Origin: GCA-2861595 sp035536185
GTDB taxonomy: Bacteria; Actinomycetota; Acidimicrobiia; Acidimicrobiales; GCA-2861595
Direction: 5' to 3'
Assembly (NCBI GenBank): GCA_035536185.1
Contig: DATLOM010000055.1
Coordinates: 5,087-69,086, forward strand
DNA: 64,000 nucleotides
The position numbers and the translations under genes were made by a program. The notes beneath the pieces were generated by a model that searched no databases, was not told the origin of the DNA, and was given only the letters and a program-made list of their open reading frames with translations. Below, piece after piece: positions 16,019 to 25,170 of the stretch. The stretch's first letter is position 1; each line of letters opens with the position of its first letter.

Positions 16019-19000
16019 GTGATCGCGCTCGACCGGTTCTCCCCTGTCACCAGGGCCTGGTTCCGCTCGACCTTCGAGGCGCCCACGCCAGCCCAGGAGC
16101 AGGGGTGGGAGGCCATCAGCCAGGGCCGCTCGGCCCTGGTGCTGGCGCCGACAGGGTCCGGGAAGACCCTCGCCGCCTTCCTCTGGGCTCTCGACCGCCT
16201 CCTCACCTCCCCTACCCCCACCGACGAGGCGTCCCGTTGCCGGGTGCTCTACGTGTCGCCCCTCAAGGCCCTGACCTACGACGTCGAGCGCAACCTGCGG
16301 GCCCCGCTGGCGGGGATCGCCCTGGAGGCGGAGCGGGTCGGTTGGCAGCCGACAGCGGTGAAGGTCGCCACCCGGACCGGAGACACCCCGGCTCGAGACC
16401 GGCGGGACATCGCCCGGCACCCGCCGGACATCCTCATCACCACGCCCGAATCGCTGTACCTCATCCTGACGTCAGCGGCCCGATCGGTGCTGGCGTCGGT
16501 GGAGCTGGTCATCGTGGACGAGGTCCACGCCGTGGCCGCCACCAAGCGGGGGACCCACCTGGCCCTGTCGCTGGAGCGGCTCGAGTGCCTGGTCCGGCAG
16601 TCGGGGCGCGGATCGCCTCAGTGGATCGGCCTGTCGGCGACCCAGCGCCCGCTCGACGAGCTGGCCCGTTTCCTCGGCGGGCGTGACGTCGCCACCGGCC
16701 AGTTCCGCCCGGTGACCGTGGTGGACGCCGGCACCCGCAAGTCGCTGGACCTGCGCATCGTCGTGCCCGTGGAGGACATGGCCGAGCTGGGCAAGCCCAT
16801 TGTGCGCCTCGGGCCTGGTGGCGACGAGCTACCCGTCCTCTCCGGGCCGGCCGCCGGCGACCCCGAGACCCGAACGTCGATCTGGCCTTCGGTCCACCCC
16901 GTCCTGCTCGACCTCATCCGGGCCCACACCTCGACCCTGGTCTTCGTCAACTCCCGCCGTCTGGCCGAGCGCCTGTCGGCCCGGCTGAACGAGCTGGCCG
17001 GGGAGGAGCTGGTCCGCGCCCACCACGGCTCGATCGCCCGGGAGCAGCGCCTGGAGATCGAGGACGCGCTCAAGGCGGGGAAGCTGCCCGCTCTTGTCGC
17101 CACGTCCTCGCTCGAGCTCGGGATCGACATGGGTGCCATCGACCTGGTCGTGCAGGTCGAGGCACCGTCTTCGGTCGCCAGCGGGCTGCAGCGGGTGGGC
17201 CGCGCCGGCCACGGCGTGGGCCAGCCCTCCAAGGGCCGCATGTTCCCCAAGTTCCGGGGTGATCTGCTGGTGGCATCGGTGGTGGCGGCCAGGATGCGGG
17301 AGGGGCTCATCGAGGAGACGGTGGTGCCCCGCAACCCCCTCGACGTGCTGGCCCAGCAGGTCGTGGCCATGGTGGCGGTGGAGGAGCTCACCGTGGACGC
17401 GCTGGCCGAGGTGGTCGCCGGCGCCCATCCTTTCGCCGCCCTCACCCGGGCGGCCCTCGAGGGCGTGCTCGACATGCTGGCCGGCCGGTACCCGTCGGAC
17501 CAGTTCGCCGAGCTCCGCCCCCGCATCGTCTGGGACCGCGCCGCCGGGACGGTGCGAGCCCGCCCGGGGGCCCGCATGCTCGCCGTCACCAGCGGCGGCA
17601 CCATCCCCGACCGCGGGCTGTTCGGTGTCTACACGCCCGGCCCGGACGGTACCAGGGTGGGTGAGCTGGACGAGGAGTTCGTCTACGAGAGCCGCCCGGG
17701 CGAGACCTTCCTGTTGGGCGCCACCACCTGGCGCATCGAGGACATCACCCGCGACCGCGTGCTGGTGACGCCGGCGCCGGGCCAGCCGGGCAAGATGCCG
17801 TTCTGGCACGGCGACCAGATCGGCCGGCCCTACGAGCTCGGCAGGGCCATCGGGGCCTTCCTCGGCGAGGTGGACGAGTGGCCCGATGAGCGCCTGGCCG
17901 CCGAGTGCGGGCTCGACCCGCTGGCCGTGCGCAACCTGCGGGCCTATCTGGACGAGGAGCGTGAGGCCACCGGCGGCGTCCTCCCCACCGATCGCCAGCT
18001 CGTGGTGGAGCGCTTCCGGGACGAGCTCGGCGACTGGCGGGTGTGCGTGCTGTCGACCTTCGGTGCCCGGGTGCACGCCCCCTGGGCCCTGGCCATCGAG
18101 GCCCGCATCCGCGACCGGTTCGGAGTGGAGGTCCAGGCCATCTGGTCCGACGACGGGATCGTGGTGCGCCTGCCGGAGGCCGACGACGCTCCACCGGTCG
18201 AGTCGGTCCTCCTCGACCCCGAGGAGGTCGAGGAGCTGGTGGTCTCCCAGGTCGGCTCCTCGGCCCTGTTCGCCTCCCGCTTCAGGGAGAACTCGGCGAG
18301 GGCACTGCTGCTGCCCCGCCGCCGCCCAGGCTCGAGGACGCCGCTGTGGCAGCAGCGCCAGAAGGCGGCCGACCTGCTCTGCGTGGCCTCGGGCTATGGC
18401 GAGTTCCCGATCCTGCTCGAGACTTACCGGGAGTGCCTCCGGGACGTGTTCGACCTGCCCGCCCTCGTCTCGATCATGACCGACATCCGATCGCGCAGGC
18501 TCCGGGTGGCCTCGGTGGACACCGCGCTGCCGTCACCGTTCGCATCGTCCCTCGCCTTCTCCTACGTGGCCTCCTTCATGTACGAGGGAGATGCGCCCCT
18601 GGCCGAGCGCCGGGCCCAGGCGCTCACGTTGGACCGGCGCATGCTGGCCGAGCTGGTCGGCTCGGACGAGCTTCGTGAGCTGATCGACCCCACCGCCCTG
18701 GCCGACCTGGAGGCCGACCTCCAGGCCCTCGACGAACGTCGCTGGGCCCGTTCGACCGACGCCGCATCCGATCTGCTGCGCCGCCTGGGCGACCTGTCGG
18801 AGGCCGAGCTCGACGCCCGCTGCGACCGTTCCTACGCCGGTGACCTACGCCGGGACCGGCGGGCGGTGGAGGTACGCATCGCCGGCGAAGCCCGCCTCAT
18901 CGGCGCCGAGGACGCCGGTCGCTACCGCGACGCCCTCGGAGTGTCACCGCCGGCGGGAGTGCCCGACGCCTTCCTCGAGCCGGTGCCGGACGCCCTCGAC

Positions 19001-20491
19001 CAGCTGGTGCGCCGTTGGGCCCGCACCCACGGGCCCTTCACACCGGCCGAGCCGGGCGCCCGCTTCGGAGTCCCGGTCGATCTGATCGAGACCGTCCTGG
19101 TCCGGCTCGCCGCCGCGGGAACCCTCGTCCACGGTGACTTCCGCCCCGACGGCACCGAGCGTGAGTGGTGCGACGGCGAGGTCCTGCGGGTGCTGCGCCA
19201 GCGTTCGCTGGCCGCGCTGCGCCGGGAGGTCGAGCCAGTGGCGGCGGAGACGCTGGTGCGCTTCCTGCCCGCCTGGCACGGCGTCGGGGTCGCCCGTGGC
19301 GGCCTCGACCGCACCTTCGAGGTGGTCGGACAGCTGCAGGGCCTGGCCATCCCGGCCAGCGTGCTCGAGAGCGACGTGCTGGCTTCTCGGGTCCGGGGGT
19401 ACTCACCCCAGCTGCTCGACGAGCTCCTCGTCGCCGGCGAGGTGATGTGGCTGGGCGCCGGTCCCCTGGGGAGGTCCGACGGCAAGGTGGTGCTGCTGCT
19501 GCGGGGGAGCCCGGTCATCCGTGCCCTGCCGGCGGGGGACCACCCCGATTGCGAGGAGCACGACCGGCTCCGGGAGATGCTGGGCCGGCGGGGCGCCTGC
19601 TTCTTCCGTGACCTGGTCGGGCCTGCTCACGACGATGCCGGCACCCTGGAGTCGTTGTGGGACCTGGTCTGGGCCGGCGAGGTCACCAACGACTCCTTCG
19701 CGCCGGTGCGGGCGCTTGCCTCGGGTGCTCGTCGCAGAGGGCGCGGGAAGGGCCGCGGAGGAGGGGGCGCCGGAGGCCGGTCCCGGCCCCGCCTGGGCCA
19801 CCTGGGCGTGCTCGGCCCACCGAAAGCCCAGGGGCGCTGGTCCCTCGTCGATCGTGACGACGAAGGCGGGGCCACCCCTACCGAGGCGGCCGCGGCCTTG
19901 GCCGCCGCGCTGCTCGACCGTCACGGGGTTCTCACCCGGGAGGCGGTGCGCGGCGAGGGGGTGCCGGGCGGTTTCGCCGGCATCTACCCCGTGCTGAGGG
20001 CCATGGAGGAGGGGGGGCGGGCCCGCCGGGGGTACTTCATTGCCGGCCTCGGCGGCGCCCAGTTCGCGCTGCCGGGAGCCGTGGACCGCCTGCGGGCCGC
20101 CCGTGACGAGGCACCCCTGCTCCAACGCGCTGAAAAAGGCGGCGCCAGGGCGCCGGTCTCGTCACTCAGGACGGCAGGGTTGGTGCTCGCCGCCACCGAC
20201 CCCGCCAACCCGTTCGGGCTCTGCCTGCCGTGGCCTGTCGCCGGGCTCAAGCGGGTGGCCGGAGCCCATGTCGTGTTGGTCGAGGGGATGCCGAGCCTCT
20301 ACGCCGAGCGGGGAGAGAAGCGCCTCGTCGCTCTCCGCCCCTACGACGGGACGTGGGAGGAGCCCGCCATCGCCGCCCTGGCCGCCCGCGCCGCCCGCCT
20401 GACCGTCGGCCATGTGGACCCCGAGCTCGAGCCCGCCCTCGTCGCCGCCGGCTTCGTCCCCACCCCGAGAGGCATGACCCGCTATGCCTGA
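16019..20491 (+). CDS. lhr: Lhr-type ATP-dependent DNA/RNA helicase
   Basis: Giant superfamily 2 helicase of 1490 residues, the full length known for bacterial Lhr, a 3'-5' translocase tied to DNA repair. Motif I is APTGSGKT near residue 45, motif II DEVH near 168, motif III SATQ, and motif VI includes GLQRVGRAGHG. The large C-terminal half contains the winged-helix and beta-barrel modules of Lhr, related to the AlkZ-type glycosylase fold. The GTG start follows GGAGG closely. Its stop overlaps the nei ATG by 8 bases; the lhr-nei order is the same as in Mycobacterium, which suggests that helicase and glycosylase act together on damaged bases. Confidence 0.95.
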   Translation: MIALDRFSPVTRAWFRSTFEAPTPAQEQGWEAISQGRSALVLAPTGSGKTLAAFLWALDRLLTSPTPTDEASRCRVLYVSPLKALTYDVERNLRAPLAGIALEAERVGWQPTAVKVATRTGDTPARDRRDIARHPPDILITTPESLYLILTSAARSVLASVELVIVDEVHAVAATKRGTHLALSLERLECLVRQSGRGSPQWIGLSATQRPLDELARFLGGRDVATGQFRPVTVVDAGTRKSLDLRIVVPVEDMAELGKPIVRLGPGGDELPVLSGPAAGDPETRTSIWPSVHPVLLDLIRAHTSTLVFVNSRRLAERLSARLNELAGEELVRAHHGSIAREQRLEIEDALKAGKLPALVATSSLELGIDMGAIDLVVQVEAPSSVASGLQRVGRAGHGVGQPSKGRMFPKFRGDLLVASVVAARMREGLIEETVVPRNPLDVLAQQVVAMVAVEELTVDALAEVVAGAHPFAALTRAALEGVLDMLAGRYPSDQFAELRPRIVWDRAAGTVRARPGARMLAVTSGGTIPDRGLFGVYTPGPDGTRVGELDEEFVYESRPGETFLLGATTWRIEDITRDRVLVTPAPGQPGKMPFWHGDQIGRPYELGRAIGAFLGEVDEWPDERLAAECGLDPLAVRNLRAYLDEEREATGGVLPTDRQLVVERFRDELGDWRVCVLSTFGARVHAPWALAIEARIRDRFGVEVQAIWSDDGIVVRLPEADDAPPVESVLLDPEEVEELVVSQVGSSALFASRFRENSARALLLPRRRPGSRTPLWQQRQKAADLLCVASGYGEFPILLETYRECLRDVFDLPALVSIMTDIRSRRLRVASVDTALPSPFASSLAFSYVASFMYEGDAPLAERRAQALTLDRRMLAELVGSDELRELIDPTALADLEADLQALDERRWARSTDAASDLLRRLGDLSEAELDARCDRSYAGDLRRDRRAVEVRIAGEARLIGAEDAGRYRDALGVSPPAGVPDAFLEPVPDALDQLVRRWARTHGPFTPAEPGARFGVPVDLIETVLVRLAAAGTLVHGDFRPDGTEREWCDGEVLRVLRQRSLAALRREVEPVAAETLVRFLPAWHGVGVARGGLDRTFEVVGQLQGLAIPASVLESDVLASRVRGYSPQLLDELLVAGEVMWLGAGPLGRSDGKVVLLLRGSPVIRALPAGDHPDCEEHDRLREMLGRRGACFFRDLVGPAHDDAGTLESLWDLVWAGEVTNDSFAPVRALASGARRRGRGKGRGGGGAGGRSRPRLGHLGVLGPPKAQGRWSLVDRDDEGGATPTEAAAALAAALLDRHGVLTREAVRGEGVPGGFAGIYPVLRAMEEGGRARRGYFIAGLGGAQFALPGAVDRLRAARDEAPLLQRAEKGGARAPVSSLRTAGLVLAATDPANPFGLCLPWPVAGLKRVAGAHVVLVEGMPSLYAERGEKRLVALRPYDGTWEEPAIAALAARAARLTVGHVDPELEPALVAAGFVPTPRGMTRYA

Positions 20492-21281
20492 GGGGGACAC
20501 CATCTTCCGTGCCGCACGATCGTTGCGGCAGTGGATCGGAGGGCGGGAGATCACCGCGGCCCGTTCGCAAAGGGCGCGGGTCCCGCCCGAGCGACTGGTG
20601 GGCCAGACGGTGGATGCCGTGGAGGCGAGGGCCAAGCACCTGCTCATCCGCCTCTCCTCCGGCGAGGTCGTGCACACGCACATGCGGATGACCGGCTCGT
20701 GGCACGTCTACAGCCAGGGGGAGAGGTGGCGGAAGCCGGGCTGGCAGGCCCGGCTGGTCCTCGAGACCGGGAATCGGCTGGCCGTCTGCTTCGAGGCGCC
20801 GGTCGTGGAGCTGCTGGGGCCGGGCGAGGAGAGCCGGCATCCCTCGCTCTCGTCGCTGGGCCCCGATGTCCTGGTGGATCCCCTGGACCTGGACGAGGTG
20901 CGCCGGCGGGCCTCCGAACGGTCTCCCGACACGCCCATAAGCGTGCTTCTACTGGACCAACAGGTCGTCTCCGGCATCGGCAACATCTACAGGTGCGAGG
21001 CGCTGTTCGCCCGGCGGGCCCATCCGTGGACGGCCCGATCCGAGATCACCGACGACGAGCTGGACGAGCTGGTCATCACGGCCTCGCGGCTCATGCGGGC
21101 CAATCTCGAACCGGCACGGGGGTTCGGCCGGGAATTCGGCCGCGGGGTCAGCGGGCCCCAGGTCTACGGGCGGAGCGGGCGCCCTTGTGCCCGGTGCCAG
21201 GCCTCGATCGAGGTGGCCACGATCGGCGACGAGCCCCGCCCCGTGTGGTGGTGCCCCCGATGCCAGCCCGGCGGGACATAG
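20484..21281 (+). CDS. nei: Endonuclease VIII-like DNA glycosylase (Nei/Fpg family)
   Basis: Bifunctional DNA glycosylase/AP lyase removing oxidised bases. The N-terminus MPEGDTI is the Nei signature: after Met removal, Pro1 is the Schiff-base nucleophile and Glu2 the acid. The helix-two-turn-helix region includes DQQVVSGIGNIYRCEALF, and a C-terminal four-Cys zinc finger is present (CARC, then CPRC). Length 265 is normal. The gene overlaps lhr and is translated with it. Repair pathway: base excision, in the cytoplasm. Confidence 0.95.
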   Translation: MPEGDTIFRAARSLRQWIGGREITAARSQRARVPPERLVGQTVDAVEARAKHLLIRLSSGEVVHTHMRMTGSWHVYSQGERWRKPGWQARLVLETGNRLAVCFEAPVVELLGPGEESRHPSLSSLGPDVLVDPLDLDEVRRRASERSPDTPISVLLLDQQVVSGIGNIYRCEALFARRAHPWTARSEITDDELDELVITASRLMRANLEPARGFGREFGRGVSGPQVYGRSGRPCARCQASIEVATIGDEPRPVWWCPRCQPGGT

Positions 21282-21300
21282 ACCCCGAGCAGCTCCCCGT

Positions 21301-22011
21301 CTAGCCGGCGTTCGACATCGCCCGCGGTTCCGACCACGCCGACGGAGGCGCCAGCAGCGTGGTCGCCAGCGCCACGGCCTCCAGCTTGGAGTGGACTCCC
21401 AGCTTGCAGAGCAGGTTCTGGATGTGGGTGCGCGTGGTGGAGTACCGGACACCCATCTCCCGGGCCAGGGTGGCGGTGTCCTGGCCCTGGACGAGCCGCT
21501 CCAGCACCTCCCTCTCCCGCGCCGTGAGGAAGCACAGGGCGTCCCTGGGGGATGTGACCGCGTACTCTCCGTTGCCGCCGGAGCGCCCGCTGCCGCTGCC
21601 GTTGCCGTGCCCGTTCCCGTTCCCGTTCGTGATCCCGTCGAAGACGGCGCCGGCGCCGGCGCCCACCTCGTTCAGCTTGGACAGGATGTCGGACAGGGTC
21701 CTGCGCTTGCTCAGGAAGGCGGTCGCTCCGGCCTGCTTGGCCCGCTGGGCGGCACCCAGAGATCTCGAGCCGCTGAGAACGACTATGCGGGTGCTGGGGG
21801 AGGACGCGTGGGCGGTGGCGATGGCCTCGGCGCCGTCGCCCTCCGGGAAGTCCATCTCGGTGATGCAGAGGTGGGGCTTGTGCATCACGACGGCCGACGA
21901 TCCCTCGGCGTGCGTGAAGGTGCAGGCCACCACCTGATGGCCGTCGTTCTTGAGCACCATTCCGAGGGTGTCGGCGAAGATCCGGTGGCTGTCGCAGATC
22001 ACGATGCGCAT
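21301..22011 (-). CDS. LuxR-type response regulator with Glu at the phospho-site
   Basis: Transcription regulator with an N-terminal receiver and C-terminal LuxR/FixJ helix-turn-helix (LTAREREVLERLVQGQDTAT, then STTRTHIQNLLCKLGVHSKL). The ATG at 22011 has AAGGACG upstream and overlaps the kinase gene by 13 bases. The receiver is atypical: the conserved Asp pair reads CDSH, and the phospho-acceptor position in ITEMDFPEGDG is Glu instead of Asp, a change that often mimics the phosphorylated state. The Ser in VVLSGS and the Lys in FLSKRRT are kept. A Gly/Asn-rich linker of about 20 residues joins the domains. It may work independently of phosphorylation although a kinase is encoded just upstream. 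Confidence 0.85.
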   Translation of the reverse strand: MRIVICDSHRIFADTLGMVLKNDGHQVVACTFTHAEGSSAVVMHKPHLCITEMDFPEGDGAEAIATAHASSPSTRIVVLSGSRSLGAAQRAKQAGATAFLSKRRTLSDILSKLNEVGAGAGAVFDGITNGNGNGHGNGSGSGRSGGNGEYAVTSPRDALCFLTAREREVLERLVQGQDTATLAREMGVRYSTTRTHIQNLLCKLGVHSKLEAVALATTLLAPPSAWSEPRAMSNAG

Positions 22012-22739
22012 TTGTCGTCCTTCACATCTCGTTTGTCCGACCATGTCGTTTGGGCCATGAGACGGCCGCGGACGGCGGGCTCAGCGCCGTCTCGGCCGGG
22101 AGCGGTGGGCAGCACGAGGGTGACGGCGGCACCTCCGAGATCGGACTCGCCGATCTCCAGATGCCCCCCGTGCTCAGCGGCCACCCCATCGGCGATGTCG
22201 AGCCCGAGCGACGCGCTCCCCGGGCTCCCGTACCCGAAGCCGGGGCCGTCGTCGTGCACTTCCAGGCGGACGTGGTCCTCGGCCGTCGTGACCCGTAGGC
22301 ACACCTGACCGTTCGGGCCCGTCGCCCTGCAGGCGTTGTCCAGCAGGTTGAGCACAGCCCTGCGCAGGTCGACGGCGTCGCCGTCGACGAAGGCCTTCAC
22401 CGCCGCCGCGGTCACCGGCCGTCCTGCGGCCAACTCGGCCGATTCGGCGACCGACGCGACAAGGTCGTGGACAGCGACGCGGGCCCACGGGTGCCCCTGG
22501 GGATCGACGATGCGGCGGCAGAGCCGGTTCAGCTCCTCGACCTGGTCCCTGATCTTCGACAGGCACCGTTGCACCGGCTCCGGGACGTCGGGTTGGCGAT
22601 CGGCGGTGGCGACGAGGGCACCGATCGCCGCCAGCGGCTGGCGCAGGTCGTGGGCGACCCCGCGGGGCGACGTCTGCAAAGGTGCCGAGAAGAGGCCACC
22701 TTCCCGACCGAACCTCATCTTGTCTGTTGTCCTGGTCAC
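21999..22739 (-). CDS. Soluble histidine kinase
   Basis: Cytoplasmic sensor kinase without transmembrane or obvious sensor domain. The H box is GVAHDLRQPLAAIG, followed by a four-helix dimerisation region, then the N box LRRAVLNLLDNACRA, the G1 box VHDDGPGFG and the G2 region ASLGLDIADGVAAEHGG of the HATPase domain. The start is uncertain: GTG 22739 has AAGGA upstream, the ATG at 22718 is possible, and the frame is open to a TTG at 22829 through a short-repeat region. The stop overlaps the start of the response regulator, its probable partner, although that regulator lacks the phospho-Asp. Confidence 0.8.
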   Translation of the reverse strand: MTRTTDKMRFGREGGLFSAPLQTSPRGVAHDLRQPLAAIGALVATADRQPDVPEPVQRCLSKIRDQVEELNRLCRRIVDPQGHPWARVAVHDLVASVAESAELAAGRPVTAAAVKAFVDGDAVDLRRAVLNLLDNACRATGPNGQVCLRVTTAEDHVRLEVHDDGPGFGYGSPGSASLGLDIADGVAAEHGGHLEIGESDLGGAAVTLVLPTAPGRDGAEPAVRGRLMAQTTWSDKRDVKDDKCAS

Positions 22740-22775
22740 CCAGCCACGTTCCTTGTTCGGGAGCGCTTCCCGCGC

Positions 22776-22846
22776 CCAACTGCCGAACTGCCCCTCACTC
22801 GCACTGCCCCTCACCTCGAACTGCCCCAACTGGTGAACCGCCCCAA
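22776..22846. repeat. Cluster of degenerate AACTGCCCC-type short repeats
   Basis: Within about 70 bases upstream of the kinase gene the motif AACTGCC or ACTGCCCC recurs at irregular spacing (around 22778, 22790, 22808, 22819), with the related ACCGCCCC and CCAACT near 22835. On the minus strand this reads as repeated GGGGCAGTT. It could be a cluster of protein binding sites in the divergent regulatory region or simple-sequence drift. The remaining interval to 23102 holds no recognisable gene. Confidence 0.4.
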
Positions 22847-23102
22847 CTCCTGCAACCGCGTCAGTCTCTTACCGACGAGTTGCCTTCTGGCTGTCGCTGC
22901 ATCTGCCCATCACACCGTCTACGTAAACCCGGCGCGTGGCGATCATAACCACTCATGGCCCTAAAAGCCACCTGATTGTGACGGTGTGTGGCAAAACTAA
23001 TTGGCCGTTGTGGTGAAGCTACCCTGACCCCCGCAGGACCCGTAGCCACGGTACCGCGAAGAAAGGAGGCTGAGGCCCCTGCAGCAGGCGTACAATCGTG
23101 GC

Positions 23103-23831
23103 GTGGTGAGCGTCCTTCTCGCCGACGATCACCAGGTTTTCGCCGAGGCCGTGGGCCAGCTGCTCCAGTCCGAGCCGGACCTCGTGGTGGTCGGCCACGC
23201 CGTGTCCTCGGCCGGCACCGAGAAGCTCCTCGACGCCGAGCAGGTCGACGTGCTCCTCGTGGACCTGGAGCTGGACCAGGAGAGTGGCATCGAGCTCTTG
23301 TCGCGCGTCCACAAGGACCGACCGGAGATCGCCATCGTGGTCCTCAGCTGCCACGACGGGGCCGATGTCGTCATCGAGGCCCTTCGTGCCGGCGCGCTCG
23401 CCTACGTGAGCAAGGACGCGTCGTTCGAAGAGCTGCTCCTGGCCGTGAGGGCGGCGGTGAGGGGGGAGAACTGGATCCCGCAGCGCCTGCTGGGCCCGGT
23501 GCTGGGCCGGCTGCTGCACCCCTCGGACCCCCGCAACGAAGCAGAGGCCCGCCTCGCCTCACTCTCCAGCCGGGAATGGGAGGTCCTCGAGTGCCTGGTC
23601 AGTGGCATGACGAAGGCGACGATCGGGACGAAGCTCTTCCTGTCCCCCAACACCGTGCGGACCCACATCCGGAACCTGCTGGCCAAACTCGAGGTGCACT
23701 CCAGCCTGGAGGCAGTGGGCCTGGCCCTGCGGGCGGGAGTTCGCCCCCAGCGTCCCGACCAGGAGCCGGTGCTTCCTTCGTCCTCCAGGGCGGACGGTGC
23801 CCCGGAACGGGCGGTGCCGTCGGCCAGCTGA
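23103..23831 (+). CDS. LuxR-type response regulator (canonical receiver)
   Basis: NarL/FixJ-family regulator of 242 residues. The receiver is complete: ADDHQ acidic pair, phospho-Asp in VLLVDLELDQESG, Ser in VVLSCHD, and Lys in YVSKDAS. The LuxR helix-turn-helix reads LSSREWEVLECLVSGMTKAT then SPNTVRTHIRNLLAKLEVHS. The C-terminal 35 residues are Pro/Ser-rich and disordered. Two adjacent GTG codons (23103, 23106) are possible starts. The gene is divergent from the kinase/regulator pair, so the soluble kinase at 22739 could phosphorylate this regulator rather than its own operon partner; that is inference. Confidence 0.88.
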   Translation: MVSVLLADDHQVFAEAVGQLLQSEPDLVVVGHAVSSAGTEKLLDAEQVDVLLVDLELDQESGIELLSRVHKDRPEIAIVVLSCHDGADVVIEALRAGALAYVSKDASFEELLLAVRAAVRGENWIPQRLLGPVLGRLLHPSDPRNEAEARLASLSSREWEVLECLVSGMTKATIGTKLFLSPNTVRTHIRNLLAKLEVHSSLEAVGLALRAGVRPQRPDQEPVLPSSSRADGAPERAVPSAS

Positions 23832-23883
23832 GCCGGCCTCCGCCAGGGCCAGGAGCCGGGCGGCGGGTCCCTAACCTCGGCGG

Positions 23884-25170
23884 GTGACAGCAGCACGGCG
23901 CCGCTTGCTGATCGACCTCACGCCACTGCGTGAGTCCCGCGACTTCCGCATCCTGTTCGCCGGCCAGATCGTGTCGTTCTTCGGCAGCCAGCTCACCGTG
24001 GTCGCCGTCCCCTTCCAGGTCTTCCTGATCACCGGATCGTCATTGCAGGTCGGTCTGGTCAGCCTGGCCCAACTCGTGCCGCTGATCGTGGGCTCGCTCA
24101 TCGGCGGCGCCATGGCCGACAGCACCGACCGCCGGCGCCTCCTCCTCTGGATGCAGGTCGTCCTCGGTGTCGTCACCATCGGGCTGGCCGTGAACGCCTC
24201 GCTGGACCGGCCGGCGCTGTGGCCGTTGTACGTGCTCCCCGCCCTGGCCGCCGGGTTCTCGGGGATCGACAAGCCGGCCCGCAACGCGGCCATCCCGGGC
24301 CTGCTCAGGCGCCAGTCCCTGCCTGCTGCGTACGCCCTGTGGCAGGTGCAGTACCAGGTGGGCTTCCTGCTCGGCCCGGCGCTGGCGGGCCTGCTCCTGG
24401 CCGGCTTCGGCCTGGCCACCGTGTACTGGATCGACGTCGCCACCTTCGCCGTCGCCTTCCTCGCCGTCACCCGGATGCGTGCCCTTCCACCTGAGGGCGG
24501 CGGGACTCGGGCCAGCGCGTCCTCGGTGGCCGAGGGCTTCCGGTTCCTTCGCGAGAGACCCGTGCTGGTCGGGACCTTCGCCATAGACCTGGACGCCATG
24601 GTCTTCGGGATGCCCCGGGCCCTGTTCCCGGCCCTCGGCACCGGTCTCTACGGAGGCGGCGCCCAGGCGGTGGGGCTGCTCTACGCCGCGCCTGGTGCCG
24701 GTGCCCTGGTCGGGTCCCTGTTGACGGGGTGGGTCTCGCGGGTCGAGCACCAGGGCAGGGCCGTGCTGGTGGCGGTCACTGTGTGGGGCCTGGCCATCGC
24801 CGCCTTCGGGCTCAGTTCGTGGTTGCCGCTCGGCCTGGCCCTGCTGGCGCTGGCCGGCGCCGCCGACGTCATCTCCGCCGTCTTCCGCAACACCATCCTG
24901 CAGCTAAGTGTCCCCGACTCCCTTCGCGGCCGCCTGTCGGCTCTTCACATCGCCGTGGTCACCGGGGGGCCGAGGCTGGGAGATGCCGAGGCCGGTGCCG
25001 TGGCCGCCCTCGCCGGGCCCCGCTTCTCGGTGGTGTCGGGAGGACTGGCCTGTGTGGCCGGCGTGGCCGTGACGGCATGGCTCCTGCCGCAGTTCGCCCG
25101 CTATCGCAGCGACTCCACCGAGGAGGTGGAGGTCGTGGCGCCGCCGCCCGAGCGAGGAGCTGTGGATTGA
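23884..25170 (+). CDS. MFS transporter (EntS-like MFS_3 family)
   Basis: Twelve-helix major facilitator exporter of 428 residues. The N-terminus LTPLRESRDFRILFAGQIVS followed by FFGSQLTVVAVPFQVF is the typical opening of the enterobactin-exporter-like MFS_3 group. The loop between helices 2 and 3 has GGAMADSTDRRRLL, the motif A equivalent. Substrate unknown; relatives export siderophores, macrolides or other small hydrophobic compounds. No biosynthetic cluster is nearby. It starts at a GTG 52 bases after the response regulator and converges on the SDR gene with no intergenic base. Confidence 0.88.
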   Translation: MTAARRRLLIDLTPLRESRDFRILFAGQIVSFFGSQLTVVAVPFQVFLITGSSLQVGLVSLAQLVPLIVGSLIGGAMADSTDRRRLLLWMQVVLGVVTIGLAVNASLDRPALWPLYVLPALAAGFSGIDKPARNAAIPGLLRRQSLPAAYALWQVQYQVGFLLGPALAGLLLAGFGLATVYWIDVATFAVAFLAVTRMRALPPEGGGTRASASSVAEGFRFLRERPVLVGTFAIDLDAMVFGMPRALFPALGTGLYGGGAQAVGLLYAAPGAGALVGSLLTGWVSRVEHQGRAVLVAVTVWGLAIAAFGLSSWLPLGLALLALAGAADVISAVFRNTILQLSVPDSLRGRLSALHIAVVTGGPRLGDAEAGAVAALAGPRFSVVSGGLACVAGVAVTAWLLPQFARYRSDSTEEVEVVAPPPERGAVD

